A DNA stretch of 64,000 nucleotides from Sequoia sempervirens (GCA_007258455.2 VDFB02115090.1:186001-250000), one strand, 5' to 3'; shown: positions 24,999-37,558, numbered from the stretch's first letter. Numbers and translations: made by a program. The notes: generated by a model not told the origin, from the letters alone.

Positions 24999-25754
24999 TT
25001 TTATATTAGATTAATTTCTTATTTTGTATATATTTCTTTTTTCTCTATGTTACACTTTTTCATACATGTATTTTATATTAGATTGATTTCTTATTTTGTA
25101 TCTTTTTTTTTCTTAAATTCTTGGTTAAATTTTCTCTTCTTTTTTGTCTTTGTCTTTTTTAATCTGTCATTTATTTTATAGTTTTCTCATTCTGTCACAT
25201 TAACACTCTCAGTATTATCGCTTTGATTTCTTACATTTTCTTAGTTTGTGCGTGTTTCTCTATTTTTGTTTCCCTTTTTTTGTCATTTTTTTGGATACTT
25301 TTTGTAATCTTTATCTCTATATTTTAAATTCTCTCTCTCTCTCTCTCCACTTTATTTGTCTTTTATGTCTTTCTAAATTTGTTTATTATTTATTCAAATT
25401 TCTTACGTAAGTATAACTTTGTTGTCTATCTATATTTATTCTCTCTATCTCTCTATGTTTTTGGTCATTCATTATTTATTTATTTATCTTCATGTTATTC
25501 TTTCTATATTTTTATTTCTTGAACTTTAATGGTTTTTTTTATATTTTTTTCATTTTTGTCTACTTTTTGTTTTTTGACTTTCTCTCACAACCTTTTATTT
25601 GTTTTCTCTCCATGTCCTTATCTCTTTCTCTCTATTTATTTCTTTTATTTTCCTTTTTTACTCTTTATCTTTCACTTCTCATTCTATCTATTTTATATCT
25701 AGATCTGTTTTTCCATTATCTTTCCTTGTATTTAATTTATCAAGCCCATTATTA

Positions 25755-26447
25755 GTAAATTATGTACATCACCATATAAATTGTACCTTACAAACATGCC
25801 TTAGGAGAAAAGGCCAAACCCTTCAATGTCACTATAAATCCCCTTGGATCATGCAAGATCAATCAAGCCTTGCAGTAGATGAGCATGGCCAACCAACATT
25901 CACCCCATGTTGTAATAACGATCGCTTAAACCTACACAATCATTCTATAATCTCTATATGGAGGGCCAATGTAGACTGTCAACGTGTTCTCTCTATCCAT
26001 GTTGTCCTCAAATACATTGCAAAATATGCAAAAAAAGTTGAAAGTAAATCAGAAACATACCACGACATGCTTTCTTGGATTTCAACGAATATTGAGTTTG
26101 ACAAGCCAACCACCATAACTTTCCAAAAAATGCTTGCTAAAACATTAGTGGATCATGATATTGGAGCCCAAGAAAGTTTCCACCTCCTACTTAAACTCCC
26201 CCTCTACCTAACAAGCGAGATATTTATTTCTTTAAATGCTATCCAAAAATATTCCAACATGTTTCAGTCTCCTTTGAAACAACCACTGAATCCCCAAACT
26301 ACATTGATGCTTACATGGCTTGACCAACAAATCTAGAGTCCATGTCACTTATTGAAGTAACTAGAAAATGGACTTTTAAACCATATCAAAAGCATAACCA
26401 ATCAAAAGAGTGTGCCATACACACCACAACACGTGTCTCCTCACATG
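25755..26447 (+). pseudogene. Helitron Rep/helicase relic, segment 1 (Rep-to-helicase region)
   Basis: Helitron replicases join a HUH Rep domain to a PIF1-type helicase for rolling-circle transposition. The frame from 25755 reads VNYVHHHINCTLQTCLRRK with a conserved C..H pair, then RLNLHNHSIISIWRANVD, KYIAKYAKKVES and AQESFHLLLKLPLYLTSEIF, the characteristic stretch between Rep and helicase. A TAG at 26334 ends that frame. A second frame (26342 onward) carries on, so there is one frameshift. The segment stops at 26447 where a 5.5-kb insertion begins and continues in phase at 31984. The catalytic Rep N-terminus is not seen; sequence upstream is pyrimidine-rich block B. Confidence 0.8.
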
Positions 26448-29400
26448 TAACACCCCTCCAAGGAATCCCAGAGGACGACACAACTATATCAAAATAATGG
26501 AATTTTAAAAAAACTGAAATACATAATGGATTGATTAATATAACTTAACATAGCATGTAATCTAAACTGATTTCCTCTAAGGTTCTATGACTACGCTACT
26601 AACACATCTATAATCAAGGACTAGAATTATTTCATTAACTAATATGTTAACAAGTTCATTTTTATCCACCACATTAAATGATTCAACAATAAACATTTTC
26701 ATAACATGTCATTGGCTAAACAACAATAAAGATCATTTATAAATAAATAACAAGTACATATACACATTCCATTACATGAGAATGCATCATAATCTATTAC
26801 ATTGTTACATTGTTTACAATAATGCTTCCATGAATACAACTAGGAAGAATACATCATATTACAATAAATGGTACAACTAAGATACAATCCAATACATATA
26901 CATATAAGACTATCTTCTCGAATTGGATCATGAACTGGAATCCATTGCACAAGGTACAACCTCCACACACACAAACAAGCAACAAGGAAACCCAATGGAG
27001 GAAAAAGCACCAACCTCCCGACCATGTGGAACCCTAAGGTTCACCCCCCATGCTAGGAGATAAGACAAAGTACCACTATAAACAACAGTCAAGAAGAAAA
27101 TAGGCTAACGTAACAAGGGCTAAACATGGCTCCAACACAACACTGCAACAACATTAACATCACATACAACACATACATTAGTTCCAACGCTGACTTCACT
27201 TCCAAAGGAACACATACAACAGAAGGATAAAATACCACTAGGGAATGCTAGACTACAATAGGGAAGAGTGTCATTGCATGGTCCTAGAATGGGTTACCCT
27301 AACAATCTCTCACTAGATGCCAACCCCCATCTATGGTTACCTTGACAGTCTCTCCTAGACGTCAACCCCATAGGGTGACACATGTAGAACCAACGTTATT
27401 TTCATGAGGACAAGGAAGTTGATCTTACCAACCAAGCCTTCTTAACCCATCCTTAGCCTAAATGAGCACTACAGACATGGGTGAGGCATCCAATTATCTT
27501 GTTTAATGTGAGATCTACCCATCCCTCTAATTTATTATTAAGGTTATCACTGGATTAAGAAACTCTCCAATGGGTTACCCTAATAGTCTCTCACTAGACG
27601 TCGACCCCCATTGAGAACCACTCCCCCTACTTGCAACTAGAAGACCCTACACAATAAGAAAGGTAAAAACCATCTTGCACACTTAACAAACTAACATGAA
27701 TCCATCACAGAGCAAGGAATTAACCATCTCGCTCATATATCACATTCACAAGAATCTAAACACAATGCAAGGAATTGACCATCTTGCGTGCATTTACCAT
27801 GGTCACATGAAACCATACCAAGATAAAAGGCACACCCTTAGGGTTTTCAACTTGTACAAAGCACATAACCCAAAACATTACCATACCACCTCTAAAGTGA
27901 AAATCATCATAAAACCATACATACAAAAACACTCCCTCCCAAGCCTCTGGAAGCCAACCTTAATCCACTTTGCACAATAACTTCCACTTTTAAACCATAA
28001 CCAAAATAATCACAATCCCAATCATCAAACACATTATTTAATACAATAATCGAACAACATTATAACCATAAAAATACTTCGGTTATTAAAACATTATTTC
28101 CACATTCATATCATCACTTAATTTAACCATTTAGTTCAATTAGTAGATCATATACTCCAATAACCATCTTAAAGGTAACTATATCATTAACAAACAATCA
28201 TCTCTATAAAACTAGTTAATACGGAGCCCTAATATTAAAAGTACAACTTTAACGAAATGCTATAATAGCCATATTCTAGTTAATTATTTTACATAGCAAT
28301 TTTACAATTCAACTATTAAATAACTATATAAACAAAATCAACAGGAAGTATTCTAAATCATTTTCCTTTGCATTATATTAACATTCTCCCCTGTAAAACT
28401 GTTTTCAAAATTTTTGTCTAACTTAATCATCTAATCTATAAGTAACCAAGACTATGAAATATAATTTCACTTATCATAAAGTAATTTAGTTCACCTCAAT
28501 TAAATTATCACATATCATATATTCTCTCACATATCAAAACATTTTTTTTCCTATTATCCAAATATAAATTAATATATATATTGTATTTTCATGAAAACAT
28601 AATATAATTTACCAACGGCCAAAACACATTTCTCATCTAGCCAATGATGATGATGGTAACTACATTGAAGGAAACAAGAAGATGCGAACGGTTAGCAAAA
28701 TCATAGAACGATTCAAAGAAAGACCACAATGACCAATGGATAACATAATCTCAGGCCTTATGAATATCTACACAACCAGAAGGTACAGGTTCCCAAAGTT
28801 AACATTTAGTTGCGAACTCTTGGATTATAAATTTATTTCTAAAAACATAATAATGAAATCACAACTCTACACATCTAAATGTTATATGAAGGTAATGGAT
28901 GTGTTTTCATAATAGTAAAAGTGATTATTGAGCTATAGATAATAAATTATAAGCTCAAGTAATACTACCAATCAGTAAATAGATAATGGTCTAAGAAGAT
29001 GAGTCGATGACTGAGACATAGAAAAAGCTAGAGAAAACAAGAGGATCTACTGATCATGGAGCTTAAGATTTTGATTCAAGAAAGGAAAGAGGATATAAAG
29101 TTTTTTAGATGCTATAGTGATCAATCAAGGCGAGTTACAAACCAAATTAGAAGGTTGGCCAATTATAATTTGATGCTACAAAATATTATTGAAGATATTC
29201 TAGCAAATGTGTTATGGCCTAAGCATGAGTCAAAAGGATGAAAACTCATAGGTATATAGAAGGCAAAGAACACCAGATACCAAAACATAGTACCTATCGA
29301 ATTATACATAATCAAATTACCATTAAATATGCAGTGATCCACAAAACTAAGCATACAACATGATGGCATTGTATGCCAACATAAAAATGCATAAGAAGAG

Positions 29401-31978
29401 AATACCATTCTTATTATGCATATTCATTTAAATAACTTGCATTATAAAGTATGGAATTCTAGACATAAAGAAATACCATCGAAAAGCATTTGAAAAAACT
29501 CAGTACCAAAGGAGAAATACTGGGAGAGCATCACAACAACATTGAAAGAAATAAAATCACAGTCCTAAACGCTAGGGTGATGCAATCAGTGAAGAGGAGG
29601 CACACAACAAGGTTCATTGATTCAGTTTAGAAAATTTCAAGTAATGTATATGGTAGATGAAATGTTTGATAGAAAGCCTCAAAGAAATGTAGAACAAATT
29701 GGTAGATGGAAAGCCCGATTCCACAACCTTTTATTTTTTCCTTCTAACATGTGGTTATATGGACCCTGGAATCGGGTATCGCCATCAAGCATAAGGGATA
29801 GAGGGTTTTCGACAAACAAGGCCAAGTGAATTTGACCGAATACAATTCAAAGTGTGAAGTGCTTACTTGGATACACAAGGTGAGGTGTACATGCTTGACA
29901 AGAATTTGGCAGCAAGGCGTATCCTACATCACAAGAGAATCAGAGAATTTGACAGAATTGAAATCTTTTATTGAGTTAGACTAAACACACTCTAAAATAA
30001 TGCATAGTGGGGACAATTACCAATACATTCAATATAGTATGGCATGCATAGTCAAACTTTAGCAATATCAAGATACAAATTCTAGATTTGATACATGTTT
30101 ACAATACTTGGAAGTCAGGAATTTTAATGAGTCAATTGCTAAAACAAAAGACATTCTAATTTAAAAAAGGCATAGAAAATCTTACATGAGAGGGATTTCC
30201 ATCTAGCCTAGATGCAATCTTTAAGGATTTAAATTGAACCCAACTCGAGTTCAAATAGCCGCTTAGAATCAATAATTCCTTTGCTATCCAAAAGATAACT
30301 CATAACTTGGGGCAAATTCAACCAAAACTGAACAGAGGATCGATTTGCAATATTAGCTCACAAGGAAAAAGATACTAAGAACCGTTTTTAGATTGACCAA
30401 GTTCTCATGTCGTGTGGCATAGGATTAAAGGTAAGGAGTAAATAAGAGTTCCTACATTTGAGTTGGCTGAAAAATTTGTAGGAGTGGTTGCAACCAAGAT
30501 AAAGAATAGTGACACCTATGAGAGGAAAATAACATTAACTAAGAAACTTGCAGCAATGGTTCCAAAACTAAATAATAGAGTACCAATACCGCTAGTTCAA
30601 ATCATGAGAAAATGGTATCGAGATACACATTGACCCATCTATTCACAATTAGTAATACCAATAATGAAGTTGCAGATGACCGATTTGATAAATAGAACTC
30701 AAACATATAAATACCTAACATCCTTAAGAAAAACTGGTGGATCAAGGCATACCTGTGTGAACTTATTCCTTGAACTTTAATTGAATTTACCTTTAACAAA
30801 ATCATCCTTGTTGGGACCACTCACAAACTATAAACCGATATGCATCAACAAAGAAAAGGCCGCATATACATAGCACTAGTTGGGTTAATAGATTCGACCA
30901 TAGGATAAATGCAAAGGGCACATGAAATCACAACTGGGATGAAACGTATGAATGCAATTGTGGGTTTACACCTCACAAATTTTCTCTCACAAAATGAAAA
31001 TAGCAAGGAATCCAAATGCATATTCTCCTCTCCAACTTTAAAACAAAAGATAAAACCACCATAATGAATTTGGAGCCCAAAACACTATAATCAACAATAT
31101 AAGAAACTTCGCAGGAAAATTTCTCTCTTCCCCCCACCAAAAAAAATCCCCAAAAATCTCTTAAAAGGATAATTATTTACAAAAGGAAGGTCGTTTTATT
31201 CAAAAAACAAAATTCCAATAAATCTCACAAAATCCCCAAAAATTGTTAAGTTTCTTTTATTGACAATTCATTCGAAGTTGTGCATGTGTTGCATGCAAAA
31301 TCTTTCTATTCTTTTTATATTACTTTTACTATTTATCAATTATCACATTCCATTTAATTTTTATTTTATATTATAATTTTTCATTAAACTTTTAATTTAT
31401 TATAAACTATAATCTTTAATAAATATATTTATATTTAATTATCAAAGTGGCATTTTTAACTTAATAATTTATTTAATACATCAATTAACCAAGGACAACA
31501 TTTATCAAATAGATTTAAATTAAACAAACCAAATATCAACAACAATTATCTAATCCCTAACCAGGGTCAAAAAGCAAGACCAACTGACCACAAATATCTA
31601 ACAACGTTGACGAGGTACGGACTAGATACTCATCCTCTTCAAGGATGATGACTAGGGTAGGGGACCAAATTTTATCTCCAACAACTTGTTCCATTGGGTT
31701 TAAGGCACGCTCAGACTTGGCAATTCAGGTGGAGTCAATGTCTAGTACCTGCAACCTACATCACACAAAATGATTATACATAAACATATACATATAATCA
31801 AGCACACCATGAAGAGGGAATCACAGAGTCACAGATCACTTACGAGTGAGTGATGCAACACTATCCCTTTCAGCCAAACACATAAATCAAGTAACCACAT
31901 CAACTTATATAACAATCAGATACATAACAATCATGATAAGATGATCTACTAATCATAACAATGAATCAAACATCATTA
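26448..31978. mobile_element. 5.5-kb LTR-like insertion in the Helitron gene (possible solo giant LTR)
   Basis: The Helitron frame is interrupted exactly here and resumes in phase. ACATG occurs at both junctions (26443-26447 and 31979-31983), consistent with a 5-bp target duplication. The left end reads TGTAACACCCCTCC if the TG of the duplication is counted, like the LTR starts at 45201 and 63327, and the right end is ATTAACA. Inside, CCCCCCATGCTAGGAGATA near 27045 matches the LTR beginning at 63327, and GGGTTACCCTAA words recur at 27290 and 27570. No PBS, PPT, gag or pol is seen, and the short frames inside have no recognisable similarity. A solo LTR or a very degenerate element are both possible. 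Confidence 0.6.
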
Positions 31979-32824
31979 ACATGTGACTTTAAATATCCCT
32001 ATTATTTTATCTTCATCCCCAAGTTCCAAAGCCAACTACCTACACATCCACAATGAGAATGAAGGGGCACTACACCACGCTTCATAACCATCCCTGCAAA
32101 AGACGATATAAACTTTGAAGCATTTTGTTGGAGTGAACTACTATTGTAATAAGCCATTTCACAACATTCAAAATGATTTTGGTTCATCATCCATTAAAAG
32201 TATAGAACAATGGGATTTTTTTGTTATCATCCCTAGCATGTGCTACACACACCAACAGAAGCTCCTAAAGATACTGATTTGAGCACCTCTTCTTATCAAG
32301 AAGATATAATGGAAGATAACAACCCATATGAATGGTAGCTATTGTCTCTCCTATACCAAAGCCTTCCCCTCCACTTTGATGAACTAGGAATGCTTGGTCA
32401 GCATGACATTGACTTGCACCATGATTGGGGATCTTCCCAATTTAATCCAAACCACCAAGTCTCTACAACTACATTCATAAAATCCAACCGTCCAAAATTT
32501 CAAGTCCGCCATATTGCCACTTGCCCTACCCAATATGAGCTATATGTCCAACAACAAAAATAATTTGATATAGTTCTGTTACACCTAAATTTTGATACTT
32601 GCCAACCTCCTCTAAAATTAATTATTCAAGGAATTTTTGGAACAGGTAAATCACACCTGATAGAATTCATCAAAACTGCACTCATGAGCTTAGCCCAAAA
32701 TGGCCAATCACCATTACTAATTCTTGCACCTACAGGTGTAGCAACATTCAACATAGATGCATCAACAATCCAATCTTCCCTTCGAATACCTATCAAATAT
32801 ATCGACCCCCTAAAAGGATAAACA
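31979..32824 (+). pseudogene. Helitron Rep/helicase relic, segment 2 (helicase motifs I and Ia)
   Basis: Continues segment 1 after the insertion. The frames read SSSPSSKANYL and KPFHNIQNDFGSSSIKSIEQ. A frame with PYEW, TAG, LLSLLYQ and then FDELGMLGQHDIDLHHDW leads to the helicase: Walker A GIFGTGKSHLI at about 32630-32660 and LAPTGVATFNIDASTIQSSL just downstream. In-frame TAG (near 32336) and TAA (32561) break the last frame. The segment is interrupted at 32825 by a LINE and resumes at 35060. A second, more decayed copy of the 3' part lies at 40320-41483. Confidence 0.8.
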
Positions 32825-33079
32825 TGGTCTTCAAAAGTCATCGTGGACTATAGAAGTTGGATTAATCTGTCTAAAAAAATTATAAGCACCTTTCAAAATT
32901 GCTATATTTCCCATGAATTTTGGGAAATCAACATGGTGGTAGACTTTTTTGCTAATAAGGGTGTCCGGGCAAATGATAAAATTACATGGAAATGTGGTGA
33001 CACTTTGGAGGTAGATGTTTTAGCCTTATTAAGGCTTGACAGGATTCACAGGAAGATATCTTATGCCCCTATCAATTAA
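32825..33079 (+). pseudogene. LINE RNase H domain, C-terminal part
   Basis: The frame is open from the 5' end of the element to TAA at 33077-33079. It shows SKVIVD, then the C-terminal RNase H signature ISHEFWE and VVDFFANKGV (equivalent of the H..REgN..AD.LA..G motif), ending LLRLDRIHRKISYAPIN. RNase H degrades the RNA strand during reverse transcription and forms the C-terminus of ORF2 in several plant LINE lineages. EN and RT are absent because of 5' truncation. There is no genuine start codon here. Confidence 0.75.
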
Positions 33080-34863
33080 TGATTATGTATGAGAAGGATA
33101 TTGTCACACAACTATGGAATTGTTGCTTAATTAATCCTCTTTGGAGGCAGGCATACCCATTGATTTATGATTTTTTGTGCCTCGCATGCTTTCTAGATCT
33201 TGCAGAGAGTCTTTTGTGGGAAATTTTTGATCAAGCTTGTTACTTTGCAAATATTGGTGGAGATCATCAGCATGTTGAGCTGACTGAATGTGAAGGGCTA
33301 AGGAACAATGCTAAAATGTGGCCTTTGTTGGAAAAAGGAGGGCTCACTTCCTATATTGAAAAACTTCATGGTTGGGACCCGGATGTCACCAAATTCTTCG
33401 CTAAGGAATGGAAGAATGGTAAAATTAAACTATGTGGCAGGAAAATCACCATTGATGAGTAGCTCGTTTCTGAGGTGATTGGTCTTCCCATGGAGGGTCT
33501 AAAATTTAACAGTGATAGAAACCTCTCAAACATGGTAGTGAAGAAATTCCTGAAGATGGAAAAGGAAGAAGAAAAGCTACGTAGGGCTTCCAAAAGTAGC
33601 TACGATATCGGGAATATAAAGAAGGTTTGGCAAAAGGTGCTAAAAGTGATCATGGAGTATATTACTTTGGATGGGAGATACACCAGGGTCTTTGGCTACC
33701 ATTTTTTGCTCCTCAATCACTTCTGGCATCAGGTTAGGGTTTCCATCCCCTTCTATTTGGCTACCTCTTTAAATGCTAGCCTCAATGATCATAGTACGAA
33801 CCCTGTTAGATACCCTATTCTTCATGAGGGTTTGTTAGTTTTAATTTCTGAACATTTCAAAGCCCAACCAACTTTTTCCAAAATGTCCCTTTCTCCCGAC
33901 TCTGTTTCTGAAAAAGAGGAATTGGGCACAAGCTACACTAAGAAGGACGAATGGGATACTAATCTTGAGAATGAGGATGGTGAGACCTCTAAATCTCTGA
34001 AAAAGGGGAGTAAAAAAAGAAAGAAGGCTGGTGTCCCCTCTAAACATGGATTTTTGACCCCTAAAGGCAGTACTAAGGTATTGATCCCTAGCTATGATGA
34101 GGCTAAGACCAAGGTGAAAGGTAAAACCCCTGATACCAAGGACTCTTAGATGGATTCTTCATCCGAGTGTTCTAGCTACACTGCCACTAATAGAGAGGAA
34201 AAAACTTGTTATGCCGATGACCTCTGGGATGAAGATCATTATTTCAAAGAAGAACATGAGTTTCTTACAAATATTCTAGCTATTGCTCATAATGGGTCTA
34301 TGGATTTCTTTAGATTGATGAGATAGGTGTGTTTTGAGATTATGAAAATTAAGTTGAAATAGAGGGCTATGAGCAACAAATTGGAAAGACCCGTGTTCCT
34401 CAACAACACTACTAGAGACAGAGTGAAGACCACATACTTGTGGACTAAGGAAGAGAAGAAGTATAGGGTGGATTGCCTCAAGAAAATTGTTGAAGACCTT
34501 GAGAAATTTAAGAGAAATAATGATGATAAGCTCTCGGCTATGGAGGAAAAACTAAAGCACATAAAAGAGTCCATCTAGGTGGTGATGAATACTAACCATA
34601 AGATTTTAAAATCCATGGAAAACACTATGGATATGATGGTGGAAAATCTTGAGAATTCTTATCAGGACAAGACTGTTGTGGAAGAGGAGATGGATAAAGT
34701 ACATAGTAAAGAAAAGTATGGTGGGTCGTGTAAAATAACTAGAGAAAACCTTAAGAGAAAGGCTGATAAGGTCCAGGTTAACATTCAGGAAATCAAGAAA
34801 GTGATGCTTAATATGAACAAATTGGAACAGGAGGTGGAAAATATCCTGAAGAATATGGCCTAA
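33079..34863 (+). pseudogene. Third LINE ORF: putative plant transposon-protein-like domain plus coiled coil
   Basis: One reading frame of 594 codons runs from the ATG overlapping the RNase H stop (TAATG, 33077-33081) to TAA at 34861. It is interrupted only by five TAG codons at 33460, 34147, 34324, 34360 and 34576, with no frameshift. The N-terminal ~230 residues (FAKEWKNGKIKLCGRKITID, EVIGLPMEGLKF, YITLDGRYTRVFGYHFLLLN, LNHFWHQVRVSIPFYL) recall the conserved plant putative-transposon-protein type found in large plant genomes. A basic KKGSKKRKKAG stretch (about residues 306-316) could be a nuclear signal, followed by an acidic region. The last ~165 residues are Lys/Glu-rich with coiled-coil character. 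Function is unknown; coiled coils occur in LINE ORF1 RNA-binding proteins. The frame is certain, the family assignment moderate. Confidence 0.7.
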
Positions 34864-35054
34864 TGGTGGGTTTGTTACTAGGTTTTTGCGTGTTCTTTTG
34901 TGGTGCTTCCTTTTGGATGGTTTTGATGTTCTCTTTCGGCAGCTTCCTGCCTTGTTTTAATTTCTTTCTTGGGTACTTTTTCTGCTAAATTTTTCTCTTG
35001 CTTGTTCTTAAAGGGTTTTGGGGCCCCTTCAAAACCTATTTTTTCCTTAATGAA
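34864..35054 (+). other. LINE 3' untranslated end
   Basis: Short T/G-rich region after the third ORF, ending GGGGCCCCTTCAAAACC, a T run and CCTTAATGAAAAA at the junction with Helitron DNA. It has only a five-A tail. Confidence 0.6.
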
Positions 35055-35059
35055 AAACA

Positions 35060-35863
35060 CTAGCAAGATTCTAGGAAATAATATAATTCATTAGGTACAT
35101 ATTGATAGATGAAATGAGCTTCATTGGACCCAAGTTTCTTCAATGCATTAACATGAGGTTTTTTAATGTCATTCTCCAACTTAGCATTGACCTATACAAA
35201 GCAATATGGTTTCTTATCCTCAATACTTCTCTTTGCAACAAATGAAATGGTCACACTACATAACCAACAAATTTTATTGTATTTGGAAACACCTGTTGCA
35301 CTATCAATTGCAGAGAAACTTAGGGGCCACCAAGTTCAAATCTAGATGAAGAACAACTTCAATTGAATATTCTATTGTGTTCAATAAAAGGTAATGTTAT
35401 GTTCAAATTTATGGGTGGAAACAAGCCTTGTCACTGGTGCACTTGGAAAAATCAAAACAATAGTCTACAAGAATGTTAAGAATCTGCCTTCACTTCCATT
35501 GTTTGTTGTTGTTCAATTCAACAATTACATAGGCTCTACTTGAGACCACAATAATCCAAAAAATGTCCTTATTTCCCTATTAAGTCATGGTCGATGTCAT
35601 CAAATCTCACTAGAAATGGGATGGACCTTAACAATACACAAATCACAAGGCCTAACACTTGAAAAGGTGACAATCAACATCAGCAATGTGGACTAGCAAG
35701 GCCTAACATTCACAACTATTTCTAGAGTGTGTGAACTTGCAAGCCTACACATCAAACCTTCCTTCACATTTAAATGATACACATGTATGGAACAAAGCCC
35801 ATATGTAGCTCTCCAAAAGCAAGAGGAAGCACACTTATTGGCATTATCAAATCCAAACTCCTT
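35060..35863 (+). pseudogene. Helitron Rep/helicase relic, segment 3 (motif II to C-terminus)
   Basis: Resumes after the LINE with Walker B DEMSFIGP (Asp codon at 35108) and continues to the PIF1 C-terminal motif HKSQGLTLEK (about 35637-35666), then QGLTFTTISRV (preceded by a TAG) and SPYVALQKQEEAH. It is degenerate, with stops and frameshifts between the motifs. It ends flush against the terminal LTR of the minus-strand gypsy element at 35864. Confidence 0.75.
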
Positions 35864-37211
35864 TGACACTCTCTATCTGACACAAAACAACCTAATTCAA
35901 ACAAGGAAATCTTCCCTTAATCATACAAGGACCCAATCGCCCCTTAATACACCACTAGAGGCTTCTAACCTTCAAAAATCAACAAATGTAGATATATTTT
36001 GGAGAAGGTTGTACAAAGGCTTGAAAAAAACCTTCAAAGAATCACAATACAATTCAACACAACATACCAACAATTCTCAAGAGGTCTCTTTAACACAAAC
36101 TTGAAAACCAATAGGTTGCCTTGCCTTAAGGCTACTCAATTAGCCCTAATTTCCAAAGGAACCACTTCTTAAACTCCTTTTTTCATCAAAATACACTTGA
36201 TTGAGAGTTAAATTGTGATGCAAAACCACAAATTCATCAATCACACCTTAGACACTTGACCTCTAGACCACAGTTACACCAAACCCTCCAATTACATGCA
36301 AAACCTAGGGTTTTATTGAATCTACCACCAACTAGGATTATCAAACCTCAAAAATTTATCCAACAGTCTCTATTAAGTCTATACAAACTTCTCAAACCCT
36401 TACAAGATCATTTCCACCAACAATTAGACAAATCCCTTCTCAAAACTGCCATTTTCGTAAAGAAAAATACAGTTACTAGCCCTAGGGATTCATTCCTTTT
36501 CACACAACTTGCTTCCCTCATTGTCTAAAACATATGAAAACCTACTCTAACACATTAAATTCCATACCATTGAGAAGCATGTTAGAACAGTAGGTGGAAT
36601 GGCTGGTACATCATTTAAATTACTATCAAACCCTTAACATTGTGATAATAGGCTGCTATAGAAAAATATTGAAAATCTCCCAAAAATCTAAGTGTTAGAC
36701 TCTCAGAATGGATTCATTGGAAATTTAAAACATTCCACAATATAATACCATGAGTTTCAAGACAATTGTTGGTTGTACGGGATCATACAGTAGTGGTAAA
36801 GTATAAAAACATAATTTTTTTTACAGAAAAATGTTGTATTTTGTTTGGAAGTTCTTCAATATATCAACTGCCAACCATTTTTGAACCTTTTGAGGCTTTA
36901 TATAGCCCTTACATTTGAATTCCAATCACTCCAATTTTCATAACTAAATTTTGAACTTCCTAGACCCTACATGTTCTCTCAAAATTGCATTTTGACAACC
37001 CTTTTTTTTGCATGACAACATTTTACATCTTTTGTAATTTTTGACTCCTAAATACAAATGACTCATATTACACCCAATTACATATTGAATGGTATTTTTA
37101 GACCTTATTTAATGTAAACATACAATTTCTAACACTAAATGACCTCAAAACCTACTCTTGACCTATTGACCACCATTAATGAACATCACATGCTTAGGTG
37201 CACCTGCACCA
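35864..37211 (-). repeat. 3' LTR of the minus-strand gypsy element
   Basis: 1348 bp, collinear over its whole length with 38972-40319. Small plus-strand frames inside both LTRs (beginning TQNNLIQTRK) are shared only because the LTRs are copies and are not genes. Confidence 0.85.
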
Positions 37212-37224
37212 TTCACCCCCATAG
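37212..37224 (-). other. Polypurine tract of the gypsy element
   Basis: Minus strand reads TATGGGGGTGAA directly before the 3' LTR start TGGTGCAGG. Position and purine content fit the plus-strand primer site. Confidence 0.55.
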
Positions 37225-37558
37225 AAAAAGAACTCATGTCACATGAGTTGGGGTTTGTACCATGCTTCAACATTGCTCCTCTTTGTCCTTCCCATCTCTT
37301 CATGTTTGCAAACACCTTCCTTTGGTTCATACATAATGAGCTTGTAATCTGCTCTACACACTTGACATTACTTGCACTTGAATGTGTCTTCATCTCTGCC
37401 ATCAGACCTAATGTCTACCCTTTTCCTATTCTTTGATCAAAACTTGATGATGTATCTACCCTTATCCTTGCAAATAAACTCGTATCAACATTACCTTGGA
37501 CTGTCTTCTTCTTTATCTCATCTCCATGCTTATATTTTTCCTTAAGTCTTTGTGCACT

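Larger units (their letters stand above)
23791..25750. repeat. Pyrimidine-rich block B
   Basis: T/C-rich sequence that starts inside a satellite monomer and is collinear in pieces with block A: about 24110-24500 with 12800-13310, and 25190-25440 with 14580-14620 plus 15740-15900. It ends where Helitron coding sequence starts. Frames across it are compositional artefacts. Confidence 0.75.
32825..35054 (+). mobile_element. 5'-truncated LINE with an ORF downstream of RNase H
   Basis: The boundaries come from comparison with the uninterrupted Helitron copy at 40320-41483. There GGACAAACACTAGCAAG is continuous, whereas here AAACA is present on both sides (32820-32824 and 35055-35059), giving a 5-bp target duplication. 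The element begins inside an RNase H domain, has a long second ORF overlapping it by TAATG, and ends with a ~190-bp 3' region and A5. 5' truncation is typical of LINE insertion by target-primed reverse transcription. Confidence 0.75.
32467..35863 (+). repeat. Left copy of 1.16-kb direct duplication flanking the gypsy element
   Basis: Starting at AACTACATTC (32467) and ending CAAACTCCT(T) at 35863, excluding the LINE insertion, this ~1.16-kb Helitron segment is the same as 40320-41483. It abuts the gypsy element on its left. By eye the two copies differ by several percent, similar to the two LTRs of the enclosed element. Confidence 0.8.

Noticed and set aside
33460..34578. TAG reassigned or read through as glutamine
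   Set aside because: Plant nuclear genes use TAG as stop, and TAG/TGA stops from CAG/CGA occur in other dead elements here; deamination is simpler.
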